A stretch of 64,000 nt of DNA from Halicephalobus mephisto (GCA_009193035.1 SWDT01000063.1:248001-312000); one strand, 5' to 3'. Counted from the first letter of the stretch, positions 49,136 through 60,381 are shown. Numbers and translations: made by a program. Notes: generated from the sequence alone by a model not told the origin.

Positions 49136-52100
49136 TTAGAAAATCCGTCGATCCAGAAAAATCGGATGTTCTTTGAAATCAAAAAAATTTTTTTCAAATT
49201 TTCCAGAACTATGATGATGAAATTTATGACTTTCTGGAAGATCAGATTCTTGATGAAAATTATTTTCTTCTTCTTCTTCGGTTTCTTCACCTCCTAAAAT
49301 ATGAGGCGACAAAATCTAAAAAAATTTTAATTTTCGATTTTTTTCAAAAATCACCTCAACAAGCATTTTTTCGGGACTCAATATTCGAGGAGAAAATACA
49401 TTCGGACTCAAAACCAAAATTCCAGCGAAATCAGGAGAACCTATTCTTGGAGCAAAAATGTCTGAAAAATTATTTTTTAATTTTCGAAAATTAATTTTTA
49501 AATTTTTTTAATTTCAAAAATAAGTTTTTAAATTTTTTTAATTTCAAAAATAAGTTTTTAGATTTTTGAAAATTAATTTTTTAAAATTGTTTTAAAATAA
49601 CTTTTTCGAAGTTTTTTAAAAATATATTTTTAAAAATTCTTTAAAAATTGATTTTTTTTAACTTTTTCAAAATTTTTTAAAAATATATTTTTGAAAATTA
49701 ATTTTTTTGAATTAAATAAAAAATAAAAACTAACTAGGATTTAGAACCTGTATTGTCAAAGCATCTGGACTGGCGATATGGGTTTCAAAAAAATGGGGGG
49801 AGAGTACTTCGGCGATAAGGATTTGTGGAGAAAGGACGAAAGCTGCAAAAGCCCTCGGAGAAAGAATCTCAGCTCCGAACGCCAGAGGGGACAGAATTCT
49901 GGAGAATAAAACAGCAGGACTCAGGACTGCAGATTTGAAGGCTCTTGGAGACAGTAACTCGAGCTAAAACATCCCTACAGTAATCAATATTTTTCAAAAT
50001 CAAAAAAAATTAGAAAAAAATTTATTTTTTTAAATTAAAACAAAATTAATAAATCTAATTTTTTTAAATTTTTTTCAAAAATAAATTTTTAAAAATTAGA
50101 TTTTTGAAAAACGAAAATCCCTAAATCGTATGTAGTCCGAAAAATCGAATTTTTAATTTTAATTGTAACTATCAATTTGGATAAAATTAAATTAATTTAA
50201 AAAACGTACAGTAAGAGCATCAGGAACCAAATATTCTGAAGAAAACGAATGTGGAGACAATATTGTCGCTTCCCAAACCACGGTTTCGTTCATTCTGTTC
50301 ACAAATGCCCAAGGACGAAGGACGTTCCAACTTTGAAATTCATATTTTTCAATTTCTGAATCCTCCCGTTTGGATCTATAAATTTCTGAATCCTCTCTTT
50401 TGAATCCATAAACTTCTGAATCCTTCTGTTTGAATCCATAAACTTCTGAATCCTCTCTTTTGAATCTATAAACTTCTGAATCTTGTTCAAATTCTTTATC
50501 AAGTTCGGCCAAATTCCGAATATCATTTTCAAGTTTTTTTTCATGTTCGTTTTTTGTTTTTGGAAAATTCTTGATCAAATTTTTATTTCCATGGATGAAA
50601 GCCATCTGATCCGAATCCATGAAGGTGTATCCGTTGATGCGTAATTGCTCTCTTTGATCTTTCGAAAACGTTTGTTTCAAAATATTAAATCGATTTTCCA
50701 AATCCTCCATTTTTCGAATTGCCGGATAAATTTGGAATTTTATTTGGTTGATGTTTGGTGTGAGATTTCCAATAAGGTCATCCAATCTCCGACCAGCTCC
50801 GGTGATTTCCAAAATCAGATCCATCCAAGCCTCTTGTTCCGCTTTTCCCGGATTAAAGGCCTTAATAATGAGATTAGTACTGTATTTAGTAATCTATTGG
50901 CCTTATTACCTGCAATATATCTGGAACAGAAAAAAATCCGTCTCGATTGAAACTCAGTAAAGTAGGTGAAAAAAAATTAAATTTCGATTTTTTAATAAAC
51001 ATCAAAGGCAAAATCTGAGGTGAAAAAATTGAAAATTTTTTTGTCTAAAATTTCATAAATAAAACAATAAAAATTTATTAATTACCGTAATCCCTTCAAT
51101 GAATTTGATAATCTGGTCGATTTCAGAGGATACTGTAGTTTCTTTAATTTTCATATCCACGGCCAAATTGTGTGATCGAACAAATTCGGAATTTTCTTTG
51201 TTTAATTTTTCCATATATTTACTGCATTTTTTGGAAAAATAAATATATTCTTGTAAAATCCTCAAATTTTCTAAATTTTTGTACTTTTCTAAAATTTTTG
51301 TACTTTTATAAATATTCAAAATTGAACATACTTTTATTTTCGAAAATTTCTCGTTTTTTTCGTTTAAATTTTTCTCGATTGTAAAATTCTCTAATAGGAG
51401 TTAACCGATCCGGATACTGTGGGATTTGATGGGTTTTCGAAAATAACAAATTTCTAAATCCTCGAAAAAATTGATCCTTGAATATCTCATATCTTCCTGT
51501 TTCGGTGAAAAAATCAAAATTTTTCTGATTTCGGTCAAATTTGAGAAAATCACGGACATTCAGAATTTTTACGACACATTTCGCTAATTTGACTGGAGTA
51601 TTGGCTTCAGTAGCACATTCAGAATACAGTACTTTCTCAACTTTAGGAAACCCATCTTCTGCCATTACTGCTTTGGCTTTTGTCTAAAAGTTTTTATTGT
51701 AAAAATTTTCCAAATATTCTTAACAAACTTTTTTGATGCGAATTTTACAAATTGTAAGATTTCCAAAAGTTAAAGTTCCACATGATTCAATAGTTTTTAA
51801 TTTTTGAAAAATCCCAAAAAGATCGAAATTTAAAAAATTCCAAAAAAATCAGAATTTAAAAGACTCTAAAAAGACCGAAATTTAAAAAATTCTAAAAAGA
51901 TCGAAATTTAAAAGATTCTGAACGTCTCTCTCGGAATCTGCAAAGTTCTGCAATTTTCATTGAATTTTAAAACACTTCATTGATGTTTTTAAAATTTTTC
52001 AGTTAATTCAGAACATTAAAAAAATTTCCATAATGTTTAGAAAACTGTAAAACTTTAGATGAGTTTTAAAAGTTCGGGATCTTCTACAATAATTCAATAA

Positions 52101-52296
52101 ATATAAAAACTAAAAAATACTGTAAAAAACCTTCACTTACTCTAAGAACCGCCATGAGAGTAATTCGATGCCAGTACAAATTTACAGTATCAATATCGAC
52201 AGAAACAACACTTTTACTACTGTCTACAGTATTTAATAAAAAAGAAACATAAAAAATAACAATAATATTTAAATTGTAGAAAATATAGACTATCAT
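49136..52296 (-). CDS. MLT-10-like nematode moulting-cycle protein
   Basis: Eight exons on the minus strand: 52296-52141, 51683-51332, 51288-51086, 51014-50910, 50860-50210, 49963-49735, 49461-49355 and 49315-49136 (660 aa). A signal peptide (MIVYIFYNLNIIVIFYVSFLL) is followed by a charged, helical N-terminal half and then the family hallmark: many LSP/SPR strands (FFSPTLLSF, LLSPRAF, AVLSPAVL, RILSPLAF, ILSPRAF, FVLSPQIL, VLSPHFF, RIGSPDF, LVLSPNVFSPRILSP, ILSPHILGG). A His/Glu/Lys-rich C-terminus ends the protein. This is the pattern of nematode MLT-10 and its paralogues, secreted by the hypodermis and needed for moulting; the biochemical function is unknown. Exon 5 contains an in-frame minisatellite of about five DSEVYGFKRE units (about residues 399-445). 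One intron is only 49 nt. The start at 52296 is the first ATG giving a signal peptide. Confidence 0.8.
50345..50482 (-). repeat. Coding 30-bp minisatellite in the MLT-10-like gene
   Basis: Four full and one partial 30-nt units, each encoding DSE(V/I)Y(R/G)(F/S)K(R/Q)(E/K), keep the reading frame because the unit is a multiple of three. Copy-number change would lengthen or shorten the protein by 10 residues at a time. Confidence 0.85.
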
Positions 52297-52703
52297 AGGC
52301 AAAAAAAATATTTCTTCATTTTCTACAAAATCATGGACAAATGAAGAATCGGACCAGCGAATCAGGAGATCTGGCAGTTTCGCAGATCAGATCAGCCGGT
52401 ATTTCGAACTAGACGAATTAGTGAAAGCAAGGAAATTACTGTCGACACATTAGTCAGATTACTGACCAAATCCGGATTTGATGTTGATGTCGGAGGACAC
52501 CCCCATTCCTGCGATCCTTGCTCACTATTATTATGTATATAAACTTATTTTTCCGCAGTTGATAGTTACGTACAATATGTGAAGAAAAAATATGATAAAA
52601 GTTTTAAATTGTACTTTTTACTATTATTACTGTAAAAAACCTAAAATTGCACTTTTGCTATAAAACTGATAAATTCATAACTCTGTCTTTATTGATACAA
52701 TAT
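52297..52703. other. Upstream region of the MLT-10-like gene
   Basis: GC-richer block 52310-52520 directly before the start codon, probably promoter; then AT-rich DNA up to the MITE. No gene seen. Confidence 0.45.
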
Positions 52704-53045
52704 ACACCAAAAATATAATTTTTGGTTTTTTAACAATTGTGGAAAATAACAAAAATGTGACATAATTGTTATATTTTTCATGAATATTCGAAATTTATGA
52801 CGAAAATTAAAAAATTAAAAGTAATAATGATGATTTAAGTTTCTTACTGTGTTAAAAAGTATGTTTTTTATATATTATAATTAATTGACGAATAAGAGTC
52901 AATTTTACGCAAAAAATATAATTTTTGGTTTTTTAACAATTGTGGAAAATAACAAAAATGTGATATAATCGTTATATTTTTCATAAATATTCGACATTTA
53001 TGACGAAAATTAAAAATAATGATAATTTAAGTTTCTTACTGTGCC

Positions 53046-53361
53046 AGTAGTATATAATAGGCGTATCTAGGACAGGCATAAATTTCACCCACCACCCGCC
53101 GAACCACCACATCAATATTTATGGTACACACAGTTAAAAAAGTACGTATTTATCAAAAAACACCATTTAGAATCAAAATGCAGAATTATGATCCACCAGA
53201 TCTGGGACACCCGAGATACCCCCACCACCCGCCGAACTACCACATTAATAATTATAATACAGATTGTAAAAATTTTATAATTTATCAAAAAACGCTGCTT
53301 AAAATCAATGTGTAGGATTTTCACCCACCAGACCTGGGACACCCGAGATACCCCCACCACC
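53046..53361. repeat. Left terminal inverted repeat of the Maverick
   Basis: 316 bp, matching 57721-58038 inverted. It has internal direct repeats: CCACC-rich blocks (GGGACACCCGAGATACCCCC) alternate with TTTATCAAAAAAC/AAAATC blocks at about 110-bp spacing. Confidence 0.92.
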
Positions 53362-53500
53362 TACTAATAAAAATATGGTATAAATTTTTAAAAAAATGAA
53401 GACAAACTAAGACTATGTTACCAGGATATTACTAGTAAAATAACGACAATGGATTGTTTGACATTATTTACTTTATTTTTATTTCTAAGAGAATAATTCC

Positions 53501-53758
53501 TTAACTTAAATGAAGAATAATATCTTTATAATCATATTTTTCTAATAGTTTTAATACCAACAAGCAATAATAACCACAATGATGTGTATTAAATTTTTGG
53601 ATCTGAAATGTGGATATTTCAATATCTTTATTTAAATATTTTATTAATTCAATAGGTGGATCTACTCCAAATGAATCAAAATAATAACATTTTTTAGAAT
53701 TAATGGAATAACATACCCAGTGAGTACCATTCTGTGGGAGCGGGTTCTGCGATCCCAT
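53501..53758 (-). pseudogene. Maverick cysteine protease (PRO), 5'-truncated
   Basis: C-terminal 85 codons of an adenain-like cysteine protease, the capsid maturation protease of Polintons. The His (NGTHWVCY), Asp (YYFDSFG) and Cys (HHCGYYCLL) regions of the active site are visible in the expected order. The N-terminus is missing: the coding trace stops at about 53758 and is followed by unrelated sequence, which is probably the left side of the internal deletion. Confidence 0.8.
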
Positions 53759-54363
53759 CTCTCTTAGGTTCCCAGCCGGGAGCGGGAACCTACAATTCTG
53801 AATGATCGAAATTAAGATTTCTTTTGAAAATCGCCATGTTTGCGGTTCATGGCTAGGTGGAATTATTTTTCATTGAATGTATTCCGAAAGGAAATGGACG
53901 TAAAGCGTTCATCCCCATGTTATTCAGAGTTTATTCTTCTTTCATGAAGAAGTTTGTTATATAATCAGTAATTATTGAAGTGTCAGTTAGCTGTTGATTT
54001 AATTATCATCTGTAAGACTAGCCACGCCATTTATTTTTATAGTTACTGATTCTGAAAAGTTAAGATTCCCTTTGGAAATGAGCGTCAAGCGTTCATCCAT
54101 ATGGATCGTTGTGCGTTTGGGTTCACAACTAAGTAGAAATTTATTCTACTGAACGTACCCAAATAAAGTCAATTCTTTGAAAGTTAAGAATTCTTTATTC
54201 ATTTTTATCTATATTATATTCATTATATTATATTTTGAAATCAAAGTTTCATTTAAATTTGTCAGATATTTTATGTAATAAGCTTGTTTCTTTTATTATT
54301 TATCAACAATTGATTATTATTAATTATTAAAACAATAAAAGATAAAAATATTATAATTAATAA
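53759..54363. other. Non-coding Maverick interior spanning the deletion joint
   Basis: No coding trace. Two diverged copies of a segment with AAGCGTTCATCC(A/C) near 53900 and 54090 (about 190 bp apart) suggest an old local duplication. The right part is AT-rich. Confidence 0.45.
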
Positions 54364-55713
54364 ATGAATGTTTACAATTCAAAGCAAGCAGAAGAATTGA
54401 TTCCCTCTAGCATTGGACCCTTCAGGCTCATATTCTGTATGAAATGTAAAGAAAGAACAGAAACAAAAGATGATGAAGAAATAATAACTTAAAATAATCG
54501 GAAAATGTTGAAAAGTAAATGTAAAAATAACAATCACTTTAGAAGTTCAAATGGGAAAGCCTGGAATAGATGAGACAATCACTTTTTATGCTCGAACTTA
54601 ATATCAACGGTTATTAAAAGAAGATGATAGAGAAGAATTCTATTCAAATGTTTGTTATGAACTGGAAGATAAGATTGACAAACAAGAATTAAAAGGTTCA
54701 GGATGGTCATTTTTGAGGGCCAATAATTTGCTAATGACACAAAATGTTTATAAGCAATTTAAAAGTAAATCTTATATACCGCTGCCAAAGTGGATTGAAA
54801 TTAAAGAAAATATATAGAATCTTGACATTTAAGGAAAGTCATTGGATGGAAAAATATATAATGTTGAATAAAAATCTGAGAACTAAAGCTAAGAATGATT
54901 TTGAAAAAGACTTCTTTAAACTAATGAACAATGTTGCATTCAGAAAGACAATGGAGAATATTCGAAACAGAGTAGACATTCAATTGGTAACTGATGAAAA
55001 TAAAACTTTAAAATTAATTAGGAAATCTAACTTCAAAAATAGTATAATCATTTATGAGAATCTGTTGAGTATTGAAATGGAAAAGACAAGTTTAGAATTT
55101 AATAAACCAATCTATGTAGAATTCAGTATCTTGGATTTGAGTAAATATTTAATGTACGAGTTTCATTATGATGTGATGCTGAAGAAGTACCGCGGAGCGA
55201 TAGACTCTGTTTATGAAGATAAATTAGAACTGTTATCAAGACACTGACAGTTTGATATATGAAATTGAAACTGAAGATATTTATAAAGATATGTGTCAAA
55301 TGAGAGAATGGTTTGACTTCAGTGATTATCCAAAAGATCATCCACTATATGATGAATCCAATAAAAAGATGATTGGAAAGTTTAAGGATGAATTAAATGG
55401 AAAGATTATGGAAGAAGGAGTGTTTTTAAAACCAAAACAATATGCGTTCAGTGTTGATGGTGAAGAGAAAAAGAAATCAAAAGGAGTTAAGAAGAATGTA
55501 ACTAAAACATTGAAATTGCAAGACTTTAAAGAATGTTTATTGGAAGGAAAAGTTACTCGAAAGGAGCAATTCTTGATTCAAGCTAAAAAGCACCAGGTTT
55601 ATACCCTAAAACAAAATAAAGTTGCATTGAATGAAGACGATAAAGAAGAGTTTAAAAGATACATTTGTAACAATAAATTCAACACATTAGCTTATGGACA
55701 TTATAAGATTTAA
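54364..55713 (+). pseudogene. Maverick DNA polymerase B remnant
   Basis: Coding trace of a protein-primed family B polymerase, broken by stops and frame changes. The region 54364-54780 is a decayed N-terminal segment (GSGWSFLRANNLL, SYIPLPKWI blocks). The frame at 54744-55247 keeps the palm motif region (FFKLMNNVAFRKTMEN). The polymerase DTDS active-site motif is still encoded near 55220, but in a different frame from the upstream part, so one frameshift sits just before it. The trace at 55252-55713 continues to the usual lysine-rich C-terminus. It replicates Maverick DNA in intact elements; here it is non-functional. Confidence 0.82.
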
Positions 55714-55917
55714 AACTATGATAACAATAGCAAACATGCAGACCACTTTACTCATTCAAATTTGCGCGCTTTTTCGTCTTGGCATTACGTATCAGCGTTT
55801 GTTCGTTACATTTTTGGTTTTGATTCATGCTGGTTTCTTATTTTCCCATATTTATGTTGAATATCTAAATAATTTATCGTTTTTATCATTATCTTTTAAA
55901 TTGTATGATGCATTTAT

Positions 55918-55925
55918 TTTTTCAG
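55918..55925 (+). promoter_or_regulatory. Probable trans-splice acceptor of the cargo gene
   Basis: TTTTTCAG three nt before the cargo ATG, with no coding exon upstream. This is the usual position of a spliced-leader site and suggests the cargo gene is set up for nematode expression. Confidence 0.55.
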
Positions 55926-55928
55926 ACA

Positions 55929-57221
55929 ATGGTTTATGTCAGTGATGTCGGAGACAATGAAAAAATCCCTATTCCTGTAAATTCAGATGATTTGCTCCCA
56001 CTTCAAAGATTAGATCGTTATTTTTCTGGAGCAGCTGGGCTTTACTATATTGAGAATGGGGCGAAAATCCCTGTTGAGTAAGTTTATACTAACTTTTAGA
56101 ACTGTTATACATTTTTTAAATTTTAGGTTTGATCAAAATGATACAAATTTAATACCACCGGCGAATGGTTGGGATGCTACACAATATTTTGTAGTTCGAA
56201 CTCGATTCCGTCCACATAAACCAATCGTTAGCTGTCCAGGATCGCCTACACCATTCGAACAAGGTATAGCATTTGAACTTAACCCAACGTTTTTATCATA
56301 TTTTTATAGATTGCGCCTTAAAGTATGTGAGTTATTTGTTCGTATCTCATTATTCGTCGGATTCAAACTCGAACGACAGTGGTGGAACGAACACATCTGT
56401 CAATCCTTATGATATGGGTGTAATCAAATGTGTAGCCGCTTTTGAACATGTAAAACGTTACTTTATAATTACAACGTTTCATGCTCATGAAGACTGTGGG
56501 TTCCAAGTCGATGATGATTTTATATTTTTTCATGGAAAGGATTCGTATGTTGCAAAAATTCGAATTATCAATGAACAATCTGATTATATTTTTGCGGAAA
56601 TATCAGAAAAACCTCCTTTTGAACTTCCCCATGTGACGAATGTAGCGCGACATTTTGGAACTGAGTTTTTGCTTTATGTAAGTTTGAATTGTTGGTTCGA
56701 TTGCTCTATTAAATTTAGGGCTATCCTGAAGAAACGTTTAATATGTCCGATGAAACTGTTATAAATCCACAATGTGTCGCTGGCAGAGTAATAACAATGG
56801 ATAGAACAAAAGAAGGATACTATATTGCACAATGTGGAGCACATCCTGGTTTCAGGTATTACTTAATTTTTTGTAAGATTGAGGTTAACAATTTAGTGGT
56901 GGACCTGCAATTACGTCAGATGGTGGTCTCTTGGGTATCTGCAAGAAGTCAATGGAATATCATAATGATAACTACTTTCTCACTTCTTTTGACTTGAGTT
57001 CACCGAACGGATTATCTGAAGCATGTTCAGATTTAAGTTTGACAAGTAAGCACTTAAGTGGTTTTTATTTACTTCCGGTGTCGAACATATTAGATCAATT
57101 GGTAAGTTTAAACCTTTATTTAATTTCTAATATTTCTTTTTGCATGCTTTAGATAAAACTTGAAAAATCACAAAAATCTAAAAAACGAACCCGGAAGAAT
57201 GAAGCAGTTGAAAATGTGTAA
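55929..57221 (+). CDS. Maverick cargo: TDP-43-type N-terminal domain fused to a trypsin-like serine protease
   Basis: Six exons: 55929-56077, 56127-56263, 56310-56677, 56719-56855, 56897-57101 and 57153-57221 (354 aa), with five short introns (41-51 bp) and no break. Residues 1-75 match the TDP-43 N-terminal domain: a YVSDVGDNEKIPIPV strand, YFSGAAGLYY (human FPGACGLRY) and NGWDATQYFVV (human AGWGNLVYVV). In TDP-43 this ubiquitin/DIX-like fold drives head-to-tail polymerisation. Residues about 97-330 form a chymotrypsin-fold protease with the triad visible: His153 (FIITTFHAH), Asp187 (SDYIFAEI) and Ser264 in GFSGGPAITSDGG. There is no signal peptide, and the tail is basic (KSQKSKKRTRKNE), suggesting an intracellular, perhaps nuclear protease. 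It is not a core Polinton gene; Maverick-borne protease cargo spread between nematodes has been reported, but the target here is unknown. Confidence 0.82.
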
Positions 57222-57720
57222 GATGCTAAGTGACTTAATTTCGAATTATAAAGTATTGTATTTAATGAATAATGGAGTTTAATTAGAGAAATAAATGTAT
57301 TTTTTTAGCAATTTATAACTTATTTAATAACTTGTGATACTGATGGGGGATGAAACAAACTAGATTGGCCTAGTATTGGGTGAAGATGATTTTAATATAT
57401 TGATTTTAAGAGGTAATTTTTGGATAATTTACATACTTTTTAACTAGAAACCCTGAAAATTGATAAACTGTTCAATCCAATGGATGTGGGATTCTGGGCT
57501 GTCCCAGTTTTTAAAAATTGTCTTAGTAATTTTGTTTTGTTAAATTTAGATTTTTTTTGCGATTGGAAGGTTAAAAATTGATGGAGAGGGATGGGAGATT
57601 TTGGGCTGTCCCATGACTGAAAAAGGATAATCCTACACATTGACTTTAAGCAGCGTTTTTTGATAAATTATACAATTTTTTAACTGTATGCACCATAAAT
57701 ATTGATGTGATGGTTCGACG
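57222..57720. other. Maverick right subterminal region
   Basis: Non-coding. It contains two copies of GG(A/G)GAT(T)...TTGGGCTGTCCCA near 57485 and 57595 and a further partial copy of the inverted-repeat internal unit (57640-57720), so the right end has more subterminal units than the left. Confidence 0.55.
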
Positions 57721-58038
57721 GGTGGTGGGGGTATCTCGGGTGTCCCAGGTCTGGTGGGTGAAAATCCTACACATTGATTTTAAGCAGCGTTTTTTGATAA
57801 ATTATATAAAATTTTTACAATCTGTATTATAATTATTAATGTGGTAGTTCGGCGGGTGGTGGGGGTATCTCGGGTGTCCCAGGTCTGGTGGATCATAATT
57901 CTGCATTTTGATTCTAAATGGTGTTTTTTGATAAATACGTACTTTTTTAACTGTGTGTACCATAAATATTGATGTGGTGGTTCGGCGGGTGGTGGGTGAA
58001 ATTTATGCCTGTCCTAGATACGCCTATTATATACTACT
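57721..58038. repeat. Right terminal inverted repeat of the Maverick
   Basis: 318 bp, inverse of 53046-53361; followed by the duplicated target TGTGCC. Confidence 0.92.
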
Positions 58039-58264
58039 TGTGCCAAAAGTTATATTTTTATATATTATAATTAATTGACGAGTAAGAGTCAATTTTACGC
58101 AAAAAATATAATTTTTAGTTTTTTAACAATTGTGGAAAATAACAAAAATGTGACATAATTGTTATATTTTTCATGAATATTCGACATTTATGACAGAAAT
58201 TAAAAAATTATAATAATGATTTAAATTTATTACTGTGCCAAAAGTTAAGATTTTTTTGCGTGTG

Positions 58265-59003
58265 TAATTTTTATTTTTTTATCTTTACTGAAGCTAAAGT
58301 AAAATAATTTTATAATTTGTTGCTGTCTCATTTTTAGCCGCAATACTTTCGGAAAAATAGATTGCCAAATTCTGTTAACAAGATGTCGTTCTAAAATTCT
58401 ATTTGTTGCGCAAATTTTGTCGATTTGTAATTTATGCCCAAAGGGCAAGTTGTGCCGCGGCACTATTTCAAAATTTACATAAAGTAGAAATTTACATAGA
58501 GCGGTTTTCAGTTGTCGTCACTTCGGCCTGTTGCTGGGATGTCCGAGTCGGATGCCGACATGCGAGTTACTTAACCGAAGATGTACTTTGGCATTGTTTA
58601 TGTTCTGTTCCTTTGTCCAACCCATAAAAGGGAATCTAGAACCAGCTGACCACCGGAAGGTAACCGATACCCGAACTGCAAATCAATGTGGGAATTTCGA
58701 AGTGTATGAAAAATGAAAATTTTTACTTTCCTTCCAGGACTATAGGGAGATTCGGAAGAGGATCTGAAGGGCTTATTCTATCATGATTATAGATAAATTA
58801 AGTCCTTATAAATCAAAATAATTAGGGAATTTTAAAGTCGATTCGGACAGAAAATAGATATTTGGTGTAACTGAAGAAATATTCGAATTTTTAAATTTTC
58901 CTTTCACAATCTTTTTATAAGTTTAAAAAAAATCTGAAGAACCTATTCGATCATAATTGAAGGTGATTTGAATCTTTAAATACTTTGACAATTTGGAGTT
59001 TAC
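58265..59003. other. Intergenic region
   Basis: AT-rich except for a GC-richer island at about 58510-58720 with short plus-strand open frames that match nothing I know. No gene supported. Confidence 0.4.
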
Positions 59004-59360
59004 ACACAAAAAGAAAAGTAATTTTTGGTTTTTTAACAATTGCGAAATGTGACAAAAATAATAATCATCACATTTTTCATGAATATTCGACATTTATAAC
59101 GAAAATTAAAAATAATGATGATTTAAGTTTCTTACTGTATTAAAAAGTATATTTTTTATATATTATAATTAATTGACAAATAAGAGTCAAATTTTACACC
59201 AAAAATATAACTTTTAGTTTTTTAACAATTGTGGAAAATAACAAAAATGTGACATAATCGTTATATTTTTCATAAATATTCGACATTTATGACAGAAATT
59301 AAAAAATTATAATAATGATTTAAATTTATTACTGTGCCAAAAGTTACGATTTTTTTGTGT
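59004..59360. mobile_element. MITE copy, two units
   Basis: Left end TA-CACACAAAAAG with AATTTTTGGTTTTTTAACAA, right end GTGCCAAAAGTTACGATTTT then TTTTGTG-TA. The terminal inverted repeats and flanking TA are intact. Two tandem internal units, with a TTATATATTATAATTAATTG spacer. No coding capacity. Confidence 0.8.
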
Positions 59361-59724
59361 AGTTGATATTCATTAAATTTGGAAATAAGCATCTATTGTA
59401 AAAAAACACAAATTTTTTTTCCTAAAATAATTTTAATTTTATAGTAACTTAAAAGATTTCTTTATTAAAGATGCATTAATTCAAGTACTATAACAAGTGA
59501 AAAATTTACAATAAATTGATTAAATTTGAAATTACATATTTTCTGTAATTGAAGAAACATCTGAAACTTTTATTTTTCTCATAGGATATTTATGACATTG
59601 TAGAGCCAAATTGAAAAATTTTTTTCTTTTTAAATAAAGATGAATCTTATTTTAAATATCGAAACAATAGTGGGATTTAGAAGAGGCTAATTAAGTCCGG
59701 AATTACGCATCTGCCGCAGCTGAA

Positions 59725-59935
59725 GCAGCACCTGAATGTCGAGAATTGATCTTTCTTTGAAGCCCCTGAATCTCAAGAATTGATTTTTGATATAACATTT
59801 GAATCTCAAGAATTGGCCTTTGATGTAGCACCTGAATCTCAAGAATTGATCTTTCTTTGAAGCCCCTGAATCTCAAGAATTGACCCTTCTTTGAAGCACC
59901 TGAATCTCAAGAATTGACCTTCCTTTGAAGCAGCA
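59725..59935. repeat. Minisatellite, about 36-bp unit
   Basis: About six copies of CACCTGAATCTCAAGAATTG plus A(C/T)CTTTCTTTGAAGC, with shorter variants, ahead of the cadherin gene. Confidence 0.8.
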
Positions 59936-60381
59936 TGACACCGCTATAAATAACCACTTGAAAACAATGATTGAGCACCTGTAAATTATTCTCCGATTGA
60001 ATTTTTAATTTCAGCAAGAAAACTAAAGCTGTTTGATTATTTAATTGTAGATTCATATTTTCAAATTTCGAGAGTACTGAAAGGAATTTCATCAGACCAT
60101 GTCGTAAAAGGTATGTGAGTATCGCTTCTGGCTGTTCGCTCGTTTTAATTACAACCTCCGAGGGACAGGAGACATCGGACATTGTCCACATCTCGTCTCA
60201 TTACGGCCCGGCTTTCCTTCCCCAGCGAAACCTAGTTTGACTCCGCCCGCGTTTTCGGCACATGGTCATCCATCAGGGGCACTATGACTAGCTTCCAAAA
60301 TTACGTTCAAGGATTGTTCTTTTATGTTTGCTTCTGAAATAATGAATCGTTGAGGATAATCCTATTTTGAAATCCTTCAAA
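59936..60381. promoter_or_regulatory. Candidate cadherin promoter region
   Basis: A GC-richer block at about 60110-60300, including the GC-box-like ACTCCGCCCGC near 60240, lies just before the cadherin start. No separate gene seen. Confidence 0.35.

Larger units (their letters stand above)
53046..58038. mobile_element. Internally deleted Maverick/Polinton carrying cargo
   Basis: A 4993-bp element starting AGTAGTATATAATAGGCG and ending with its inverse. It has terminal inverted repeats of 316 and 318 bp differing by one base change and a 2-bp indel, and a perfect 6-bp target duplication TGTGCC (53040-53045 and 58039-58044) inside a MITE. Six-bp duplications, AG...CT ends and long inverted repeats are Polinton hallmarks. 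Content: a 5'-truncated cysteine protease gene (-), a broken protein-primed DNA polymerase B (+), and one intact six-exon cargo gene (+). Integrase, packaging ATPase and capsid genes are absent, so it cannot move alone. The near-identical ends indicate recent insertion. Confidence 0.9.
52704..58264. mobile_element. TA-flanked MITE (about 3 units) interrupted by a Maverick
   Basis: MITE sequence occupies 52704-53045 and 58039-58264 and would be continuous if the Maverick were removed. Units of about 205 bp (AATATAATTTTTGGTTTTTT, AACAATTGTGGAAAATAACA, CATTTATGACGAAAATTAAA, TTCTTACTGTG) are tandem. The ends are TA-CACCAAAAAT and AAGATTTTTTTGCGTG-TA, inverted with respect to each other, and TA duplications at the ends point to a Tc1/mariner-type origin. 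Confidence 0.75.

Noticed and set aside
54364..55713. Functional Maverick DNA polymerase
   Set aside because: Stops in the N-terminal part and a frame change before the DTDS motif show it is broken.
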